The notes beneath the pieces were generated by a model. That model saw only the letters and a list, made by a program, of their open reading frames with translations. It made no database searches and was not told the DNA's origin. A stretch of 64,000 nucleotides of DNA, from NCBI GenBank assembly GCA_019694395.1, contig JAIBCC010000021.1, positions 49,651 to 113,650 on the forward strand. Direction: 5' to 3'. The DNA comes from Pyrinomonadaceae bacterium. GTDB taxonomy: Bacteria > Acidobacteriota > Blastocatellia > Pyrinomonadales > Pyrinomonadaceae. Within the stretch, counting starts at the first letter, position 1. Each line of letters opens with the position of its first letter. Shown in pieces: positions 61,201 through 64,000 of the stretch. The translations under genes and the position numbers were made by a program.

Positions 61201-62516
61201 CTTGATTGCTGAGATTGGGAAAAACTGATGTATTTGAAAGGCAGAATAGCTAAAGTTTTACTGCCTATACCTGAATAACTTCGTTCAAAATCAATAGCTT
61301 TCGATTCAGTTTCGACGATTTGCGGCGCAGTTACTTTTTGTCCGTTGAGATGTCGGGAAATATCTTTGCTGAATTCTTTGACTGACTGATAGCGGTTTTC
61401 AGGCTTTTTGTTAAGTGCTTTCAGCAAAATATTATCGAGGTTATTGCTTAGTTCATTTTTTAATTCCTGCAAACTTGAATCCCGTAACTTAGCGAATTCT
61501 TCCGGCGAACCCGTTTTGTATTGAGAAAGTAAATTTGCTTCGCAAGTAATGACTTCACTGGGCTTGATCGGCGGTGTTTCACAAATCTCATTTGAAATTT
61601 CGTGCAGGCTTTTATCCTTAAAATCAAACGGACGATGCCCGGTCAGCAATTCGTAAAGTAAAACTCCGAGCGAGTAAATATCGGATGAAAACGTGATTTT
61701 ATCACCGCGCACCTGTTCGGGCGAAGCATAATCGGGAGTCATCAAACGCATCATTGAACCCGTCGGATTGATTGACTCGTGAATAAACTCAGGATTTAAA
61801 ATCTTTGAAATTCCAAAATCAAGCAACTTAGGATTTCCCTGACTCGTGACTAAAATATTTGAAGGTTTGATGTCACGGTGAATTATCTGTTTTTCATGAG
61901 CATATTCGATCGCCGAACAGATCTTTTGAAAGAGCTGCAATCGCTCAGCCAGATTTAACTTATTGTCATCACAATACTTATAAATCGATTCGCCTTCGAT
62001 AAACTCCATTATGAAGTAGGGTAAACCCGCTTCGGTAGTTCCACCGTCAAACAAATGTGCAACGTTCGGATGCCGCATTTGCGCCAAGATTTGCCGCTCA
62101 TTTCTAAAACGCTGAATGATAAAATCGGAATCCATTCCGCGTTTGATTAGTTTGATCGCAACTTTTTGTTTAAACTCGCCGTCATCACGCTCTGCCAGAA
62201 AAACCGCACCCATTCCGCCGCGACCAATTTCTTTTTTGAGCCGGTAAGCTCCAATTTTTTGATTGATAAAGCTTGGTGAGTTCGGAACTTCGGTAGTGTC
62301 AAATTCTTTGATTAGGGAAATTGCGGTATTTTCAACAATTGGCGATTCGATAAAGTCTTCGGCTTCAGCATCTGCTTTGAGCATAGCTTCAACTTCGGCA
62401 CGCATTTGCGCGTCTCCGCTGCATTCCGAATCAAGAAATTTTTCACGCTCGTTCAATGGTAAATCAATTGCGCGTTCAAAAATTTCAAATACTTTTTGCC
62501 AATTATTTTCTGACAT
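58266..62516 (-). CDS. Giant Ser/Thr protein kinase with two FlgO-like/TPR modules
   Basis: The 1416-residue protein. A short N-terminal DUF-like region (1-85) is followed by the kinase domain (about 90-385): Gly loop GRGGMGAV, K122, HRD with catalytic D215, DFG at 233-235, all intact. Then comes a FlgO/CadC-like module (TLAILPFKYIS; LADALITRFSSLKGLAVRPTSS, about 425-560) with TPRs to about 840. A membrane helix (FAATLVTAILLWIGYATGFI, about 925) precedes a second copy (TMAILPMKNETG; LSENLINRLSYLSDIQIAPRSA) with TPRs to the end. Two FlgO-TPR modules in one chain suggest an internal duplication. An ECF-like sigma gene lies just upstream. Confidence 0.94.
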   Translation of the reverse strand: MSENNWQKVFEIFERAIDLPLNEREKFLDSECSGDAQMRAEVEAMLKADAEAEDFIESPIVENTAISLIKEFDTTEVPNSPSFINQKIGAYRLKKEIGRGGMGAVFLAERDDGEFKQKVAIKLIKRGMDSDFIIQRFRNERQILAQMRHPNVAHLFDGGTTEAGLPYFIMEFIEGESIYKYCDDNKLNLAERLQLFQKICSAIEYAHEKQIIHRDIKPSNILVTSQGNPKLLDFGISKILNPEFIHESINPTGSMMRLMTPDYASPEQVRGDKITFSSDIYSLGVLLYELLTGHRPFDFKDKSLHEISNEICETPPIKPSEVITCEANLLSQYKTGSPEEFAKLRDSSLQELKNELSNNLDNILLKALNKKPENRYQSVKEFSKDISRHLNGQKVTAPQIVETESKAIDFERSYSGIGSKTLAILPFKYISFSQSQQSSDDFLGIGLADALITRFSSLKGLAVRPTSSVVRFDEQHFDPVRAGKELDVQFILDGHLKKFGNRLRVTIQLLDVAMNSTIWADTIDETIDDVFGLEDSISQKILNSLTPHLTGEEQNEFEKRGTDNPKAYEAYLRGRFHWHSYTVEGISKALVCYYEAIAEDENFALAYSGIADYYNFLSVFGVMSPEESFPAAKEAAEKAISLDKNLAEAYTSLGITAYGYDWDFQKSKEYLEKSLQLKPNSGEAHLWYGHLCGLLGDHQKAIREVEKAESLNPQSPSVPVSFALTLRNARQFEKGLAKLERALTIQPNNPTALQGYCWFVNALGNFEEAEAMCKKAVDVSERQNLPLYAYGYTLASAGKTTEARKILEELKERQKNQYVPPIYLAMIHTALGEYDKAFEYLDKCFEVRDFWVIWLPIDPRFDELRTDKRFDEYCRRIRPSSGEGDIHQSQVATKIYVAEKEADTKPISVKPNFFQRHKYKFAATLVTAILLWIGYATGFIAVKFGMNDLSPEGQNQPKIKRTMAILPMKNETGNPQNDFLCDGLSENLINRLSYLSDIQIAPRSASFKYKSSPLSPQQIGQVMNVETVLSGKLTRHDDEIEITAELIDSQTGKQIWYLGYNVKDSELIILQNRMTEDVAKLFKKMNGDESKPAVTKSFTENPKAFELYLQGEFYRQKATPEGTRKAIELYKQALDLDANYALAYQGMALAYRSSPAYGTLSPNEAYPLAKESAMKALTIDPTLGTAYVPLASIKATYDWDFPGAEKEYQQAIQFSQNNSEAHFSYGNFLVAMGRADEGLMQLRIAQQLDPQSNNIATNIGWALYIAGRFDEAEAQIKQVLARDPNFARAYMNLGEIYEEQGKFDEAIANFQKSKQLSGDVLADMALGHAYAAAGRKKEALKIATDLEEKVLKKEVSPFLPAVVYAGLDEKDKAFYWLERSFQEHSNWLTLIKIGRRLKLLHNDPRFDELLKRIGFQ

Positions 62517-62530
62517 TTGGGGGGCAATTA

Positions 62531-62555
62531 GATTTTAGATTTGAGATTTTAGATT
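62531..62555. repeat. Heptamer array before the kinase gene, 3 units plus a partial
   Basis: GATTTTA, GATTTGA, GATTTTA and a partial GATTG lie in 7-base register between the sigma gene and the kinase start. A nearby ATCTAAAATC can pair with it. Confidence 0.6.
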
Positions 62556-62583
62556 GAAAATTTAGCGAACATTTGATCTAAAA

Positions 62584-63156
62584 TCAGGCAGATAACTCCT
62601 TATAAAGCCATGCTTTTGCGACCCGCCAGCTACGATTGACAGTCGCCGTTCCAATTCCGAGAACTTGAGCCGTTTCTTCGATTGAGAGTCCGCCAAAATA
62701 TCTAAGTTCAACAATTTTACTTCTTTCAGGGTCAATGCTCTCTAATTTTTTTAAGGCTTCGTCCAACATAATCAATTCGGCTGCTTTTTCCTGAGAAACG
62801 TCAATTTCTTCAGCATCAAGCGAAATCTTCGGATTACCGCTGCCGCGTTTGTCTGCGATATGCTGACGCGCGTGTTCAAGCAAAATTCGGCGCATTGCCT
62901 GAGCCGCAATTCCAAAAAAATGCGCCCGATTTTGCCATTTGATGCGGGTTTGATCAATTAACTTAAAATAAGCTTCGTGAACAAGTGCCGTTGTTTGTAA
63001 AGTGTGGTCATCACGCTCACGCCGGAAATACCGCTTGGCGATTTTTTTCAGCTCACGATAGACCAACGGAAAAAGGTCTTCAATTGCTTGTTTTTCGCCT
63101 TTATTCCAGGCTAACAAAAGTTCAGTAACATCGTGTTTTTCGCCATTTTCAGCCAT
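62584..63156 (-). CDS. ECF-subfamily RNA polymerase sigma factor
   Basis: The 190-residue sigma factor of the TIGR02999-like ECF group. Region 2 (about 15-90; LFPLVYRELKKIAKRYFRRERDDHTLQTTALVHEAYFKLI) and region 4 (about 130-185; ERSKIVELRYFGGLSIEETAQVLGIGTATVNRSWRVAKAWLYKEL) are clear. This group is repeatedly found beside Ser/Thr kinase-TPR genes in Acidobacteriota and Planctomycetes, as here. The kinase probably modulates it; no anti-sigma gene is adjacent. Confidence 0.93.
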   Translation of the reverse strand: MAENGEKHDVTELLLAWNKGEKQAIEDLFPLVYRELKKIAKRYFRRERDDHTLQTTALVHEAYFKLIDQTRIKWQNRAHFFGIAAQAMRRILLEHARQHIADKRGSGNPKISLDAEEIDVSQEKAAELIMLDEALKKLESIDPERSKIVELRYFGGLSIEETAQVLGIGTATVNRSWRVAKAWLYKELSA

Positions 63157-63320
63157 AAAAAAAGGATAGAAACAAAAGCAGTTGATGTCAATGGATTAGA
63201 TGAGTAAAAAGAAAAGAGCTTTGAAAGAGAATACGATTCATCAAGGAGTTAGCCGCAACTCAGGATTGTTCCAATGAATTGTCATTTAGGAGATTTCTCA
63301 TTTTCTTTATTTTCTCAAAT

Positions 63321-64000
63321 TTAGTTTACCGTTAAAAGCTCATTCCAATTAGTCGTATAACCCTGACTTTTTCTCGTTTGCTTCATCTGCCATAATCCCG
63401 CATCCTGTTTGAATCCGAAACGAACTGTGTCTTTCCCGAATCTTTTGTTTATCTCATCAATCGCTTTCATTAACTGGTGCTGTTGCTGGTATTTTGCATC
63501 ATCAAACATTCTCGTTGTTAAATTATCACTTGGCATTAATCCGCCTAAAATGATTCCGGCTCTTCGATATTCAAAACCGTCTTTGTAAATCTGGTCGAGT
63601 GTTTTAATCGCCCATTCCTGCATTTCTGAGGTTGAATCGGTCGGATAGTTGGAAGTGTAAGTAGCTGAGTTGGAATATTCCCAAGGAACGGGGCGGAATC
63701 TGTCGGTTGAAATTAAAACCGTGACGGCATTTGCGGCTAAGTTGTATTTTCTTAATTTCTCACAGGTTCGATTGAGAAAATAAATGATTGCTCCTCGAAT
63801 CTCTCTGTAATCGGTAATTGCTCGTCCAAATGATCTTGAGCAAGTAATGTTATGTTTTTTGGTGGTAATTTGCTCAAAAGGCAAACATTTGATTCCGCGA
63901 AGTTCTAAAGCGATTCTGGCTCCAACTACTGACAATAATCTGCGGGCAAAACGGTTATCCATTTCCCGTAACTGCCACGCATTAAGGATATTGTTTTGTC
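63321..64000 (-). CDS. umuC: UmuC-like Y-family DNA polymerase subunit, N-terminus outside the window
   Basis: C-terminal part of translesion polymerase V subunit UmuC; the frame stays open to the window edge, so the gene starts beyond it. Recognisable segments: RRLLSVVGARIALELRGIKCLPFEQITTKKHNITCSRSFG (little-finger region), the beta-strand segment AVTVLISTDRFRP, GFEYRRAGIILGGLMP, and DTVRFGFKQDAGLWQMKQTRKSQGYTTNW near the end. It copies past damaged bases as part of the SOS response. An umuD gene would be expected beside it, upstream of the window end. Confidence 0.93.
   Translation of the reverse strand, partial: QNNILNAWQLREMDNRFARRLLSVVGARIALELRGIKCLPFEQITTKKHNITCSRSFGRAITDYREIRGAIIYFLNRTCEKLRKYNLAANAVTVLISTDRFRPVPWEYSNSATYTSNYPTDSTSEMQEWAIKTLDQIYKDGFEYRRAGIILGGLMPSDNLTTRMFDDAKYQQQHQLMKAIDEINKRFGKDTVRFGFKQDAGLWQMKQTRKSQGYTTNWNELLTVN

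Noticed and set aside
1..64000. CRISPR arrays, tRNA and rRNA genes, integrases
   Set aside because: I read for spaced identical repeats, tRNA-like arms and recombinase motifs and found none. The heptamer arrays have no spacers and are not CRISPR.

Overview
The window most likely comes from a member of the Acidobacteriota, class Blastocatellia (Pyrinomonadales-like). This is inferred from the gene types and not from a marker gene, because there is no rRNA. The supporting signs are two very large Oar-type TonB-dependent receptors with an N-terminal carboxypeptidase-regulatory domain, a Ser/Thr kinase with a long TPR tail next to an ECF-like sigma factor, paralogous secreted M13 peptidases, a PqqD/Tat fusion protein and many TonB-C and TPR envelope proteins. 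The DNA is fairly AT-rich, visibly so between genes. It looks like ordinary chromosome: no prophage, no complete insertion sequence, no CRISPR array and no tRNA or rRNA were seen.

Layout. Positions 1-4204 hold two tandem M13 endopeptidases, the first cut by the window edge. Positions 4337-6078 hold an acyltransferase pair that resembles ornithine-lipid synthesis (OlsB then OlsA). Positions 6234-11751 hold a TonB-C protein, an HD phosphohydrolase and an Oar-like receptor. Positions 12200-16000 are accessory: a secreted unknown, ribA, a membrane-tethered redoxin with a 14-cysteine secreted partner, a possible small RNA, and a decayed second copy of the ribA 5' end. Positions 16002-22494 hold a second Oar-like receptor, a TIR element, a CarboxypepD/TPR protein, an anti-sigma-like protein and a sigma factor. 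Positions 22680-32452 are mixed: ABC exporter, M28 peptidase, SpoIIM-like protein, PfkB kinase, small exported proteins, VOC protein and PqqD-Tat-Cys fusion. Positions 32952-37709 hold RRM protein, DEAD helicase and zinc-ribbon protein (a likely RNA/cold module), then a B12 radical SAM enzyme and a STAS protein. Positions 37776-49102 form a long minus-strand block: pntAB; a compact run MBL hydrolase, Uma2, small protein, nucleotidyltransferase, mtnP, P-loop kinase; then GHKL/STAS-like protein, meaB, mce, parvulin and DinB. Positions 49444-57994 hold an exported protein behind a sigma54-like site, an acyl-CoA dehydrogenase, a TonB-C membrane protein, a lipoprotein, and a PocR-GAF-GGDEF protein paired with an ATPase/anti-sigma-kinase fusion. 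Positions 58266-64000 hold the giant Ser/Thr kinase, its sigma factor and a partial umuC.

The most striking non-genic signal is a family of degenerate arrays with a strict 7-base period but different unit sequences. They sit between genes or at stop codons at about nine loci, and one lies in frame inside the metallo-beta-lactamase gene. Other structure worth a look: a 175 bp element with perfect 19 bp inverted ends, a 148 bp element with 12 bp inverted ends, a ribA pseudogene that keeps its promoter-like box, an orphan copy of a VOC gene tail, and an unusual hairpin-bridged ribosome binding site before the redoxin gene.
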